Shown: positions 1 through 9,687, numbered from the stretch's first letter. The stretch: 64,000 nucleotides of DNA from Pseudacidobacterium ailaaui (GCF_000688455.1 NZ_JIAL01000001.1:1085001-1149000), one strand, 5' to 3'. A program made the numbers and translations. Notes: generated by a model not told the origin, from the letters alone.

Positions 1-544
1 ACGCATCACGGACGGCAAGCAGATTGTGTTTCTCGCCACACATGAAGGTATGGCCATCCGCTTTGATGAGGAGGACGTCCGCTCTATGGGCCGTCCGGCA
101 CGTGGCGTGCGCGGTATCGAACTGGGTAAGAACGATTATGTCGTCGGCATTGCCGTCACTCCCAAGGAGCGCAAAAACGAAAACGGCGTAAGCTGCCCCT
201 GCCTCATTCTCAGCGTGACGGAAAATGGCTATGGCAAACGCACCGACGTAGACGAATACCGTTTGCAGTCGCGCGGCGGCAAGGGCGTCATTAACGTTAA
301 AACAACAGCGCGAAACGGCAAGGTCTCCTCCATCCAGCTCGTGGATGAAACATCAGAGCTGATGATCATCAGCCAGTACGGCAAGATTATCCGTATTGAT
401 ACCAAGACCATCCGCGAAGCCGGCCGCTCTACCCAGGGTGTAAAGCTTCTGACCCTTGAGGAAGATGACAAAGTGGCTGCCGCAGTTGTCATCCCTCCGG
501 AAGAAGCCAAGCAGGAACAAGAAAACGGCACCTTGCTCCAATAG
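1..544 (+). CDS. gyrA: DNA gyrase subunit A, C-terminal part (5' end outside window)
   Basis: Only the last 180 codons are present; the reading frame is open from base 2. The segment is the GyrA C-terminal beta-pinwheel that wraps DNA. At least three blade repeats are visible, each with a basic/Gly-rich turn (GRPARGVRGI, SRGGKGVINV, GRSTQGVKLL). It ends in an acidic/Gln-rich tail, as GyrA proteins usually do. In the cell it pairs with GyrB to introduce negative supercoils. The gene is followed at once by a strong intrinsic terminator. ParC is the alternative, but the well-kept blades favour GyrA. Confidence 0.93.
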   Translation, partial: RITDGKQIVFLATHEGMAIRFDEEDVRSMGRPARGVRGIELGKNDYVVGIAVTPKERKNENGVSCPCLILSVTENGYGKRTDVDEYRLQSRGGKGVINVKTTARNGKVSSIQLVDETSELMIISQYGKIIRIDTKTIREAGRSTQGVKLLTLEEDDKVAAAVVIPPEEAKQEQENGTLLQ

Positions 545-570
545 CTGTGCCTTCTGCAATCTCTTCGTCC

Positions 571-597
571 AGGCACCGCTAATGCGGTGCCTTTTTT
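571..597 (+). terminator. Intrinsic terminator of gyrA
   Basis: Nine-base stem AGGCACCGC / GCGGTGCCT (571-579 with 584-592), loop TAAT, then a T run to 597. It lies 27 bases after the gyrA stop and in front of the next gene on the same strand. Confidence 0.92.
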
Positions 598-727
598 GCT
601 GCACCGGACCGGGCAGGTCGTGATATCAGCTTTGCCGAAACGGCCGCGCTCTGCGTATACTCCCAATGCCAATCGAGAGAGGATTTCTTGTGCGGCGAAA
701 TGTTATCCCCGGGGGCCCCGGTTCTTT

Positions 728-1795
728 ATGGACCTCGTTCTTGTACGCATTCTTTTTGCCTTGATTTTTGCCGCTGCCTGCTACTATTTCAGGCCCTTCG
801 GGCTGTCAGAGATTGTTTCAGCATCGCTTGGAGTTGCCATCGCCGCTGTGGTCATCGTCTTTGAGGTGCGCGTGCGGGCCCTGAGCCTGCGGCGTCTGAT
901 TGGCGCAGTTGCCGGAAGTGTTCCGGGTATCTTTGGGGCCTTTCTCTTCTGCCTGGTGCTGTCCAGCAGCCTGCCCGCGGGGAGCGCACGCAGTATTCTA
1001 CAGATTTTCGTCCTCCTACTCATGTCCTATGTTGGACTCGTTGTAGGAGCCAGTAAAGGTGACCTGCTGGACCTGACGGCACTTGGCGGCCTGTTCAGCA
1101 GCGAACGGCAGATAAAACATGCGGTAAAACTGCTGGACACCAGCGCCATTATTGATGGACGCATTGCCGACATGGCCGAAACTGGTTTTGTAGATGGCAC
1201 CCTGGTGGTCCCCGAATTTGTACTGCATGAATTACAAATGGTGGCTGATTCCGCTGATGCTTCCAAACGGCAGCGTGGACGCCGCGGTCTGGACGTGCTG
1301 CAACGCATGCAGGGAAATTCCCTGTTGAATGTACAGATCGTCAAAGATGATTTTCCCCAGGTACGCGAAGTAGACCTGAAGCTGATTGAACTGGCCAGGA
1401 AATTGGAGGCCAAAATCATCACCAATGATTTCAACCTGAACAAAGTGGCGCAGCTACACCGCGTTCAGGCATTAAATATCAATGATCTGGCCAATTCGCT
1501 CAAGCCCGTTGTCCTGCCAGGAGAAAAGATGCACGTGGCCATTCTGAAAGAAGGCAAAGAGTATGACCAGGGCGTAGGATACCTTGACGATGGAACAATG
1601 GTGGTGGTGGACCATGCGCGGCGCATGATTGGGCGATCGGTAGAAATCTCTGTGACCTCTGTTCTGCAGACGGCTTCAGGCAAAATGATCTTTGGCAGGG
1701 TGGAAGAAGTCCCGCAAAGATCGGAAGCCATGCGCAATGTACCGGATGTCCGGGGAGTGTCCGGCGAATCGGAATACCAGCCGTCTACAAAGTAA
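728..1795 (+). CDS. YacL-like membrane protein with PIN and TRAM domains
   Basis: A 355-residue protein. Residues 1-110 form about four membrane helices. A PIN nuclease-fold domain starts near residue 134 (KLLDTSAIIDGR, acidic D137 and D143, later TNDFNLNKVA), and a TRAM-like RNA-binding domain occupies about 285-345. This is the layout of Bacillus YacL and related membrane PIN proteins, thought to be RNases; the substrate is unknown. I chose the ATG at 728 because the membrane segment begins there. The frame stays open upstream to 587, but that part covers the gyrA terminator and looks non-coding. The Shine-Dalgarno is weak. Confidence 0.85.
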   Translation: MDLVLVRILFALIFAAACYYFRPFGLSEIVSASLGVAIAAVVIVFEVRVRALSLRRLIGAVAGSVPGIFGAFLFCLVLSSSLPAGSARSILQIFVLLLMSYVGLVVGASKGDLLDLTALGGLFSSERQIKHAVKLLDTSAIIDGRIADMAETGFVDGTLVVPEFVLHELQMVADSADASKRQRGRRGLDVLQRMQGNSLLNVQIVKDDFPQVREVDLKLIELARKLEAKIITNDFNLNKVAQLHRVQALNINDLANSLKPVVLPGEKMHVAILKEGKEYDQGVGYLDDGTMVVVDHARRMIGRSVEISVTSVLQTASGKMIFGRVEEVPQRSEAMRNVPDVRGVSGESEYQPSTK

Positions 1796-1809
1796 GCCCA
1801 GAAATCTTT

Positions 1810-2943
1810 TCAGTCTTCCCGCTTCAATCTGCGGTGTTCGGCCAGCATCCCCATGCTATGCATCAGGTTCTGGAGAGTCACGATTCCAATCACTTTGCCA
1901 CCCTCGGTGACAGGCACGAGCGACATTTTGCCGCCTGCCATGCGGCGGATCATGGCCCCCAGAGAATCATCGGGCTGGGCGGCGAGAAGGGCGCGCGACA
2001 TAATGGACTGAACGTATCCATTCCCCTCACTACGTAATGCCTCGATGATGCCCTGGCGTGAAACCACTCCAACCAGGTTGGCCCCGCGCACCACCGGGAA
2101 CTCATCCTGCAGACTGTGGATCGCCTTGGACAAGGCATCTTCGAGTGTGTCAGAAGGAGAGAGGGTCGTGAAGTCGGTCAGCATGACGTCACGCATGGTT
2201 ACAGTGTCTACAACAAACTGGAACATCAGCCCCTGGTCTTCAAGCTGTGCGCCGACGAAGATAAAAAAGCCGCTCATGATGAGCCATGGACTAAGCTCTG
2301 TACCCAGTCCAGCCCCGGGAAGAAAGAGCAGCGCTATGCCTACCAGTACGGCCAACAGGCCAATCACTTGTCCCAGTCCGGAAGCGGCACGCGTTGCCTT
2401 GACCATGCCGTGGGCGCGGCTGAAGCCGCTGCGGAGGACCCGACCGGCGTCCAGCGGGTAGGCGGGGACGAAATTCAGTGCTCCCAGAATCACATTGAGC
2501 CAGACGGTCGAACGCATCAGATGCAAGGGAGTGACCAGAGGCCTGGCAAATACCGGGACATCCGGGGAGGCCCCAGCGATGAGGCATCCTACTGCCAGGG
2601 CAAAGGCAAAATTGGTCAAAGGACCAATCGCAGCAATCGAGGTCTGTACCTTGCCTTCACTGGCGCGTTCTGCGCTGTCAGGATTGGCGTAAGAGAAGAG
2701 TCCTCCAATGGGCAGCAAAAGAATACTGCGCAATTGAACACCGTGATAGGCCGCAGTGATGACGCGCGCAATTTCACGGACGAGGACCGCAAGTAACAAA
2801 ATTCCCCAGAGAAAAACCGCACGCCAGGTAGGCACATTCAGGCTTGTGGCCAGCAGACAAAGGCCGAGCAGCAACAAAAAGAAGGTATGGATGCGCAAAT
2901 CTACGCCCATCCAGCGACCCAGCGGAAATGACCAGCCGCGCAT
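1810..2943 (-). CDS. M50 site-2-protease-like membrane protein with two CBS domains, catalytic motif degenerate
   Basis: A 377-residue protein with the order of the M50B/Rv2869-SpoIVFB type with CBS: N-terminal membrane helices, a central membrane core, then a CBS pair (about 250-370, beginning MRDVMLTDF and ending in HRRLKRED). The family normally has HExxH in helix 2; here residues 56-60 read REIAR, so both zinc histidines are gone, although E57 remains. The second motif is partly kept (NFVPAYPLDAGR, with the Asp). The protein is therefore probably not an active metalloprotease and may be a CBS-gated membrane sensor. It is transcribed away from rsmD with about 50 bases between the starts. 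Convergent with the YacL-like gene, 14 bases apart. Confidence 0.85.
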   Translation of the reverse strand: MRGWSFPLGRWMGVDLRIHTFFLLLLGLCLLATSLNVPTWRAVFLWGILLLAVLVREIARVITAAYHGVQLRSILLLPIGGLFSYANPDSAERASEGKVQTSIAAIGPLTNFAFALAVGCLIAGASPDVPVFARPLVTPLHLMRSTVWLNVILGALNFVPAYPLDAGRVLRSGFSRAHGMVKATRAASGLGQVIGLLAVLVGIALLFLPGAGLGTELSPWLIMSGFFIFVGAQLEDQGLMFQFVVDTVTMRDVMLTDFTTLSPSDTLEDALSKAIHSLQDEFPVVRGANLVGVVSRQGIIEALRSEGNGYVQSIMSRALLAAQPDDSLGAMIRRMAGGKMSLVPVTEGGKVIGIVTLQNLMHSMGMLAEHRRLKRED

Positions 2944-2993
2944 TGCCGTTCTTCCTCGTCATTTCAATTGTATATGGCGTTACCATCTAGAGA

Positions 2994-3557
2994 ATGCGGG
3001 TGATTGCCGGGAAATTCCGTTCACGCACTTTGACTGCTCCTCGCGGCATGAATACGCGACCAACAAGCGACCGTCTGCGTGAAACGCTGTTTAATGTGCT
3101 GGCCCCGAGGATTGAAGGCGCTGCTTTTCTGGACCTTTATGCAGGCTCGGGTGCAAACGGAATTGAGGCACTGAGCCGGGGGGCCAGATGCGCGGTCTTT
3201 GTAGAAAAATCTGCCGCGGCCATCTTCTCTCTGCGCAGAAACCTGAAGGGACTGGGCATTGATGATGGCTTTCAGCTTGAAGCACGAAGTGTTACGCAGG
3301 CGCTTCAAAATCTGCAAAAAATGCAGAGGAAATTCGACATCATTTTTCTCGATCCTCCTTATCAAGCCGAGGACCAGTACAGAATCACGATGGAAATGCT
3401 TGGCGGAGAAATGGCCTCTCTGCTTGCTGCAGACGCCATAGTCGTGGCAGAACACCATCGTAAGCAGGCACTGGAACCTATATATGGCACGCTTTCCCGA
3501 TATCGCCTACTGGCGCAGGGAGATGCGGCCTTGAGCTTTTACAAGACTCTGTTATAA
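2994..3557 (+). CDS. rsmD: 16S rRNA (guanine(966)-N(2))-methyltransferase RsmD
   Basis: A 187-residue SAM-dependent methyltransferase. It has the family start (MRVIAGKFRSRTL), the TRPTSDRLRETLFN segment, the SAM loop DLYAGSG (47-53) and the catalytic DPPY (120-123) used by N2-guanine methylases. It modifies G966 of 16S rRNA during 30S assembly. Length is normal. Its 3' end overlaps the convergent symporter gene by six bases. Confidence 0.93.
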   Translation: MRVIAGKFRSRTLTAPRGMNTRPTSDRLRETLFNVLAPRIEGAAFLDLYAGSGANGIEALSRGARCAVFVEKSAAAIFSLRRNLKGLGIDDGFQLEARSVTQALQNLQKMQRKFDIIFLDPPYQAEDQYRITMEMLGGEMASLLAADAIVVAEHHRKQALEPIYGTLSRYRLLAQGDAALSFYKTLL

Positions 3558-5501
3558 AGCAGACCGTCCAGGAACTACAGATGTTTCTTTGATTTTGGCG
3601 CCGGAAAGCGTCTCCCAGCCACGCCGCGAGAGGTCCCACTTGATGAGATATCCGGCAACAGCCGCCAGCACCAGCAGCACGGTCCCGGCCATCCATTCAC
3701 CGAAAACATATTTGCCGAGCCCGAAGAGTGTGCCGTACACCAGAATGCAACCCATCACAGTATCAAACGCGTTTGCGGCGAAGTCGTGTACCTGCGGCAA
3801 GTCCGGAGCAAGCTGGGCAATGTGCTTCCATCCATAAGCAGCGGGCAAAACGCGCCGATAGAAATTGAGCAGCGTCTCTTCTTTCTCCGGCCTGGTGAGG
3901 AAAGTAAAGGCAATCCATGCAACAGTGGTGATTCCCGCAGTAATCAGCGTGGATTTGGCAAAGACCACTGCATCATTTCCGGTGAAGTGGACATGCGATA
4001 GGGCCATTGCCACCACTGCGGCCACGATCATTGCGGAAATCTCACTCCACGCATTCACGCGCCACCAGAACCACCGCAGAATATAGACCGCTCCTGTACC
4101 TGCGCCCAGGTTCAGAACCAGTTCCCATCCGGCGCTGATCGAAGTAAGCTGGCTGGCCACATATCCGCTGGCCAACACCAGAACCACAGTAATGATCTTG
4201 CTGACGAAGACGTAGTGCCGTTCGCTGCCCTGCCGGACCCAGAAGCGGCGGTAAAAATCATTCACCAGATAGGATGTGCCCCAGTTGAGCTGTGTCCCAA
4301 TTGTGGACATATAGGCGGCCAAAAACGCTGCCACCATAAGCCCACGCAGCGCAGGAGGCAGATAATCGCGCAGCACCATCACATAGCCCTGCTGCGGATT
4401 GGCTGCAAAGGCCGCGCTGGGATGCAGGCCGCCATGCGGCGAGTAGACCGCGAGCGCCACCAGCCCGGTTACAATCCACGGCCACGGACGGAGTGCGTAG
4501 TGCGCAATGTTGAACCACAGGGTCGCACCCAGCGAATGCTGCTCATTCTTTGCGCTGAACATGCGCTGGGCCACGTATCCGCCGCCTCCAGGCTCTGCTC
4601 CCGGATACCACGAGGCCCACCACTGCACGCCAATGTACATCATGAAGGTGAGCAGGGGCAGTGTCCAGAGATGGTTTGTGACCAATCCAGCATGAAAGTC
4701 GGGCAGGAACGAAAGAACATTGGAAGTCGGCTGTCCAGCTGCGCGAGTGGCCGCATCTACCACGGAAAGCTGCACCTTGAGAGCGTGCATTCCGCCGAGG
4801 TCTACCACTGCAATCCAGGCAAGGACGATAATCATCGCCATCTTGAGCGCGAACTGGAAGAGGTCGGTCACCAGCACACCCCACAGCCCGCCAAGAAATG
4901 TATACAGGCCGGTAAAGGGCACCAAAATGAAGATGCAGATGGCAAGCGCCGTATGACGCGGATCGCCCAGCATATAGTGCATCAGCGCGTGCCCGCCGAT
5001 GCTGAGCTCCAGAACGCGCCCCTGAGCTATGACCGGACCGAGCACGACGGCGATGATGTCCACCATCGCACGCGTCACCCATCCCAGGATGAAGCAGTTC
5101 ATCAGCAAACCGAGATAGATTGCCTTAAATCCGCGAAGAAACGCCGCAGGCCTGCCGCCATAACGAATCTCAACCAGCTCCACGTCCGTAAGGATTTCCG
5201 CGCGCCGCCAGTAGCGCGCGAAGAAAAAGACCGTTGTCATGCCGCTCAGGCACAGACTCCACCAAATCCAGTTGCCAGAGATGCCCTGTGTTGCTACCAG
5301 TCCACAGACCAGCAGCGGAGTATCGGCGGCAAATGTTGTCGCCACCATCGAGGTACCTGCGAGCCACCAGGAAACATCGCGCCCCGAAACAAAAAAGTCC
5401 TCGGTGGAGCCACTGGCCTTGCTGCGATAGTAAAGACCAATCAGCAGATTAAAAAGCAGGTATCCGGCAATGACAAGCCAGTCAGTCAGGGTAAGCGGCA
5501 T
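3552..5501 (-). CDS. Sodium:solute symporter family (SSS) transporter
   Basis: A 649-residue polytopic inner-membrane protein with more than twelve hydrophobic segments. The N-terminus (LTDWLVIAGYLLFNLLIGLY, then STEDFFVSGRDVSWWLAG) is the classic SSS start. It is longer than the usual 500-550 residues, with an extended C-terminal region. It should import a small organic solute, probably a sugar, with Na+. The preceding gene on the same strand is a secreted GH31 glycosidase (195-base gap), which suggests uptake of the released sugar; that coupling is inference from position only. Confidence 0.9.
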   Translation of the reverse strand: MPLTLTDWLVIAGYLLFNLLIGLYYRSKASGSTEDFFVSGRDVSWWLAGTSMVATTFAADTPLLVCGLVATQGISGNWIWWSLCLSGMTTVFFFARYWRRAEILTDVELVEIRYGGRPAAFLRGFKAIYLGLLMNCFILGWVTRAMVDIIAVVLGPVIAQGRVLELSIGGHALMHYMLGDPRHTALAICIFILVPFTGLYTFLGGLWGVLVTDLFQFALKMAMIIVLAWIAVVDLGGMHALKVQLSVVDAATRAAGQPTSNVLSFLPDFHAGLVTNHLWTLPLLTFMMYIGVQWWASWYPGAEPGGGGYVAQRMFSAKNEQHSLGATLWFNIAHYALRPWPWIVTGLVALAVYSPHGGLHPSAAFAANPQQGYVMVLRDYLPPALRGLMVAAFLAAYMSTIGTQLNWGTSYLVNDFYRRFWVRQGSERHYVFVSKIITVVLVLASGYVASQLTSISAGWELVLNLGAGTGAVYILRWFWWRVNAWSEISAMIVAAVVAMALSHVHFTGNDAVVFAKSTLITAGITTVAWIAFTFLTRPEKEETLLNFYRRVLPAAYGWKHIAQLAPDLPQVHDFAANAFDTVMGCILVYGTLFGLGKYVFGEWMAGTVLLVLAAVAGYLIKWDLSRRGWETLSGAKIKETSVVPGRSAL

Positions 5502-5696
5502 CGGGGTTCTCTCTGAATGCTGAATTATGGATGTGCAAGCAGTATATACAGGTTTACATCCCCAGAAAACAACTTTCTATGGATTGAATCAGAGAGTCCT
5601 TCTTCTCTTTCTCGCTGAGGATGTTGACGGGAGGCATACTGCAGCCAAATTTTTCCCGCCAACAGCCTTCTCTTCTGTTGCGTTCCAGCAACGGCA

Positions 5697-8069
5697 TCAG
5701 GGTGTGATGACAGAAACAATCTGCTGGTCCGGAGCGCTCCATGCCTCAGCTCCGGTATGAGTAAGCCTTTGATGCGCATCGTCCCAATGGAGGTGGGTGA
5801 TTTTTGCGTCCCCCTTTTCATAGGCATATGTGGTGCCATCGTCATCAAAAAGGGTAAAGTCGGCATCTGCTCCGGGATAGATACTGACTTTGACAATCTT
5901 CTGCGGCTGCGCCGTACTCTCAATATACGAACCCAACGGAACAATCGAGCCCGCGCGTACAAAGAGGGGAAGTGTATCAATCGGTGCGTTTACAGTGATG
6001 GTCTGGCCACCCTTGATTCGCTCCCGGGTCCAGTAGTTATACCAGTCAGATCCAGCAGGAAGGTAGACTTTACGACTGGTTGCGCCCTGCACCGTCACAG
6101 GGGCAACCAGAAATGCCGGCCCGAACATATACTCATCGCGTAGATCGCTTACGTTTGGATCCGTCGGGAAATCCATGAAAAGTGCACGCATAAAAGGCGC
6201 TCCCGTTTTATAAGTCTGGTACCCCAGCGAATAAATGTAGGGCAGCAGTTCGTATCTCAGCCTCAGATACTTTTCCAGAATCGGCTCAGCCTGCTTTCCA
6301 TACGACCAGACTTCGTTATAGCGACGGCTGCCGTGCGTGCGGAACACAGGCAGGAAGCTGGCATACTCAAACCAGCGGGTATACAACTCAGGGTAATCGT
6401 CGTCATCATAGACATTTTCGCGTGCGTCGGAGGGGTCCAGTAGCGGAGGGTGCTCAGGATGATGCACTTGCGGCAAAGGCTGCCATCCTCCCGTGTCATT
6501 ACTCCAGTAAGTAAGCCCAGTCGCAGCGAAGTCCAACCCGGTAGGGACCTGGCGCCGAAAAGCATCCCAGGTGGGTGTAATGTCTGAAGACCAGAAAATT
6601 GCTGCATTGCGCTGCGCCCCGAGATAGGCATCTCGTGAAAGGATGAGGGCGCGATGGGGCATGTCTTTGCGAAAGCCGTTGTAGATCGCTGCGGTATGGA
6701 ACAGAGGATATACGTTGAAATACTCTGTGCCGGGCCCGATGTGCAGATAACTTCCGTTGGGCGGCAGATCCGGTTCAGTCTCATCGGCCCAAATAGAATC
6801 AAACCCTTTGCTCAGAATATTTTCTCGAATGCGGTCCCAATACCAGTGGGCGGCATCCGGGTCCGTAGTATCGATGTCGGATCCGGCCTTGTCGTAAGGC
6901 AGGCCATTGGTCGGGGTGCCATCGGCCAGATGCTCAAACCATCCCTTTTGCAGCAGAAAGTCGTAGTAGCGTGAGCCGGGTTCAAAACGAGGCCAGACGC
7001 TGATCATGGTCTGAAAACCCATCTGATGAAGCTGCCTGTTCATTGCCAGCGGGTCAGGCCACAAAGAAGGAATGAAATCCATCTGCCCCATTTTGGTGTA
7101 GTAGAACCAGTCCACCACAATCACATCTGCAGGAAGGTGGCGCTCGCGATAGCCTCTGGCCACAGCGAGGACCTCATCCTGAGACCGATACCTTTGTTTG
7201 CATTGGATATATCCGTAGGCGGCCTTTGGCAGCATGGGCGTGGGCCCGGTCAGCAGGCGATAGCCGGCGTAGATCTCATCGATATTTTTGCCCGCAATCA
7301 GAAAGAACGAAACACGGTCCCCCACGTCTGAGGTCCACGTGGTGCGATCGTTAAATCCAGGGGCTACAGTGGTCTTGGAAGGATTGTCCCAGATCACACC
7401 ATAGCCATAATTTGTAACCATAAAAGGTACACATACGCTTTGCCCGCCGGGTGCATTGTAATCATGCCAGCAATGGACCACATGCCCTCGATGATCGAGG
7501 TACCCTTCCTGGTTCTGGCCCAACCCATAGTAGTGTTCATCTGCGGGCGACACAAAGCTTGCTCCAACCTGGTAGAACTCCGGATCGGAAGGCCGGCGGT
7601 CATAGAGGAGCTGTGAGTTGCCGTCTTTGTGGTTCAGAACAGACATGGACCAGCCATCCATTTCGGCAAGTTTCTTCCCCTCTGGGGTGGAAAAAACAAT
7701 GTCCGCGCCAGGAGTGGAGCCGCTGAAGTATTTTCCAGGATCCATCACAGACTGGGGCACGGGATATTTTCCCGGCCGCCATCCTTTGATCGTCACGACC
7801 ATACGCGGCGACTGATACACCTCATCCATGGCTTTGCGCTGATGCGTCCAGCCGGCAGCATCAGGGGACGCTGTCACACCATATCCGGGAGGAGCCAAAG
7901 CAGCGTCCCTCTTCAGACTGAGCGTTACGCGAATCACGTTCGGCGCATACGGTTCCAGCACGATGGTGGATGGGCCACGCTCCACGACGACACGAGGTTC
8001 TGTGGTCTGTGTATGCGCAAAAAAAGACACTGCCAGACAGATGCTAAAGAAAACGGTCCTACGGATCAT
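5697..8069 (-). CDS. Secreted glycoside hydrolase family 31 (alpha-xylosidase/alpha-glucosidase type)
   Basis: A 790-residue GH31 enzyme. A signal peptide (MIRRTVFFSICLAVSFFAHT) is followed by an N-terminal beta-sandwich, a TIM barrel and a C-terminal beta domain. The nucleophile region reads GFDSIWADETEPD, with the Asp of the WxD motif; the xEP form resembles alpha-xylosidases of the Cellvibrio Xyl31A kind more than YicI. I chose the start at 8069 because AGGAGC (complement of 8079-8084) lies nine bases upstream and the signal peptide begins there. An upstream in-frame start at 8135 would bury the signal peptide. It probably releases xylose or glucose from oligosaccharides in the periplasm. 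Substrate unproven. Confidence 0.9.
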   Translation of the reverse strand: MIRRTVFFSICLAVSFFAHTQTTEPRVVVERGPSTIVLEPYAPNVIRVTLSLKRDAALAPPGYGVTASPDAAGWTHQRKAMDEVYQSPRMVVTIKGWRPGKYPVPQSVMDPGKYFSGSTPGADIVFSTPEGKKLAEMDGWSMSVLNHKDGNSQLLYDRRPSDPEFYQVGASFVSPADEHYYGLGQNQEGYLDHRGHVVHCWHDYNAPGGQSVCVPFMVTNYGYGVIWDNPSKTTVAPGFNDRTTWTSDVGDRVSFFLIAGKNIDEIYAGYRLLTGPTPMLPKAAYGYIQCKQRYRSQDEVLAVARGYRERHLPADVIVVDWFYYTKMGQMDFIPSLWPDPLAMNRQLHQMGFQTMISVWPRFEPGSRYYDFLLQKGWFEHLADGTPTNGLPYDKAGSDIDTTDPDAAHWYWDRIRENILSKGFDSIWADETEPDLPPNGSYLHIGPGTEYFNVYPLFHTAAIYNGFRKDMPHRALILSRDAYLGAQRNAAIFWSSDITPTWDAFRRQVPTGLDFAATGLTYWSNDTGGWQPLPQVHHPEHPPLLDPSDARENVYDDDDYPELYTRWFEYASFLPVFRTHGSRRYNEVWSYGKQAEPILEKYLRLRYELLPYIYSLGYQTYKTGAPFMRALFMDFPTDPNVSDLRDEYMFGPAFLVAPVTVQGATSRKVYLPAGSDWYNYWTRERIKGGQTITVNAPIDTLPLFVRAGSIVPLGSYIESTAQPQKIVKVSIYPGADADFTLFDDDGTTYAYEKGDAKITHLHWDDAHQRLTHTGAEAWSAPDQQIVSVITP

Positions 8070-8197
8070 CGGCGCAAAGCTCCTGAGTGATCTAGCGCCA
8101 TCATTGTAAATCGTTTTATTCATTTGCGCTTCCACTTGTCACGATTCCTGCACGACCGCACAAAGTCTGTAGCGGAAGGCGCGATACAGGGCATAAT

Positions 8198-8677
8198 ATG
8201 GTTGCCCCCATGCAAACGCACCCGACACAGATACACATCCGCCGCGCAGCCCTGAATGAGATGGACGCTGCTTATGAAATTGTGTGCGAATACTATGAAG
8301 CTGTTGGAGTTCTGGTGCGCGAAGACAGAGCTTCCTTTGAACATCAGTATTCGGGAGAGGGAGCCGGGGTCTGGCTGGCCTCAGCCGCGGGGGAGGTTGT
8401 TGGCTGCATCGCCCTGCGCCGCCTCTCCCCTCGCTCAAAGAGCGGCGAGATCAAGCGTCTGTATGTTCGTCCGGAACATCGTGGACATGGGATTGCTGAG
8501 GCGCTTCTGCATCATTTGGAAAAATACGCCCGGAATTGTGGATATAAAACACTTTTCCTTGATTCGAAAAAAGATCTGATGCCCGCGGTCCGTTTTTACC
8601 GCAGGCATGGATATGAGTTCTGTGGCCGCTATAACGACAACCCCCAGGCAACCATCTTCATGCGTAAAGAGCTTTAG
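8198..8677 (+). CDS. GNAT-family N-acetyltransferase
   Basis: A 159-residue single-domain acetyltransferase. The acetyl-CoA binding motif A is clear (IKRLYVRPEHRGHGIAEALL), followed by the beta-5/alpha-4 segment (LDSKKDLMPAVRFYRRHGY) and a typical C-terminus. The substrate cannot be predicted. A second ATG lies four codons in (MQTHPTQIHI), so the true start may be 8210. It stands alone between the GH31 gene (divergent) and tRNA-Thr. Confidence 0.88.
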   Translation: MVAPMQTHPTQIHIRRAALNEMDAAYEIVCEYYEAVGVLVREDRASFEHQYSGEGAGVWLASAAGEVVGCIALRRLSPRSKSGEIKRLYVRPEHRGHGIAEALLHHLEKYARNCGYKTLFLDSKKDLMPAVRFYRRHGYEFCGRYNDNPQATIFMRKEL

Positions 8678-8744
8678 GCCTGTCCGGGAAAGGCCATAAC
8701 CAGACGACCTGTTTCTGATAAACTAAAGTGGCACCTGACATGAT

Positions 8745-8820
8745 GCCGACGTAGCTCAGTTGGTAGAGCAGCCGATTCGTAATCGGCAGGTCACCGGTTC
8801 AAGTCCGGTCGTCGGCTCCA
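8745..8820 (+). tRNA. tRNA-Thr (anticodon CGT)
   Basis: A 76-base cloverleaf: acceptor GCCGACG pairs with CGTCGGC, D arm GCTC/GAGC, anticodon stem GCCGA/TCGGC around loop TTCGTAA (anticodon CGT, reads ACG), T arm ACCGG-TTCAAGT-CCGGT, discriminator T and an encoded CCA end. No intron or irregularity. Confidence 0.98.
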
Positions 8821-8892
8821 GCATTTTGGGGCATTTTCTATCGCCCAGCATTTCGGGCCTTGTTACTCAAAACGCCCCGGAGACCAATCTTT

Positions 8893-9687
8893 TCAAAACT
8901 GGGCCAGTGTTTCCAGAAGTTTGCGGGCCACAGCCTGTCTGCCCTCTTCGTTCAAATGGCCGCCATCATACGTGTACTCCGGGGCCAGAGTGTAGATTTT
9001 TTCCCCATGAGAGATGAAATATACGCGAGACCCGTCGGGAAGAGTGGACTCTGCCTCTGCAAGGTCAAAGAGAGGCTGTTTTCCGGCATATTCCTGTCGA
9101 AGAAGCTGATTGAAGTGATGTCGTTTTTCTGCGATGGCGCGCTCGGTAGGACGACCAAGCAGGTTTTTCAGCCATGCCTTCCATGATGGCTCGACGGTCG
9201 TCAGCGGGATCGTGACATGAATGAGAGTCAATTGCGGATAGCGTGCGGCCAGCATACGCATGTTCTCCCGGTAGTCTGCGAACATTTTGTTTATGTCTGT
9301 CTCAGGACGAATGTCCACAAAGCAGTATTTGTAGAGGGCGATGCCTCCCTGCTCTCCGAATCCTTTCTCGATGATGTCGCGAAAAGCCAGATTTTTCGAC
9401 TCAGGGTCTCCGTTACGACCGATATGCGATTCCATCCATGCCGGCCCCGGCACGCGATGCGGGTCCTCACTCGAAATGATGTGCAGATTGTTTCTATGAG
9501 CCTGCTTTTCAATATCGCGCACACCGTCCAGTATGTTTTCTCCGACCGATTGATGACCGAAGTAAATGCGCAAAGATTCAAGCTTTTTCCATTGTGTCTC
9601 TGAGATCATGACCGGCTGATGTTCCTTTTTTTGGCAGGAAGAGAGTACTGGTAAAACAAACAGGAGCGCTATGGCCAACTTTTGCAT
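8893..9687 (-). CDS. SGNH-hydrolase-like lipoprotein
   Basis: A 264-residue exported protein. The N-terminus is a lipoprotein signal (MQKLAIALLFVLPVLSSC, lipobox LSSC), so it is probably lipid-anchored. The mature part starts with YFGHQSVGENILDGV and ends with a YDGGHLNEEGRQ block, resembling the first and last blocks of SGNH/GDSL hydrolases, where the final DxxH supplies Asp and His. The classic GDS serine motif is replaced by GHQS, so the assignment is tentative. I chose the ATG at 9687 because it overlaps the stop of the acyl-AMP ligase gene (TAATG), implying coupled translation; an ATG at 9708 is possible. It could act on O-acyl groups of an exported product. Confidence 0.6.
   Translation of the reverse strand: MQKLAIALLFVLPVLSSCQKKEHQPVMISETQWKKLESLRIYFGHQSVGENILDGVRDIEKQAHRNNLHIISSEDPHRVPGPAWMESHIGRNGDPESKNLAFRDIIEKGFGEQGGIALYKYCFVDIRPETDINKMFADYRENMRMLAARYPQLTLIHVTIPLTTVEPSWKAWLKNLLGRPTERAIAEKRHHFNQLLRQEYAGKQPLFDLAEAESTLPDGSRVYFISHGEKIYTLAPEYTYDGGHLNEEGRQAVARKLLETLAQF

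Noticed and set aside
587-727. Upstream extension of the YacL-like gene
   Set aside because: It begins inside the gyrA terminator and has low-quality composition.
4215-5516. 433-codon open frame on the plus strand
   Set aside because: It is the complement of the well-supported symporter gene; composition is that of an antisense frame (Arg/His/Pro-rich, no motif).
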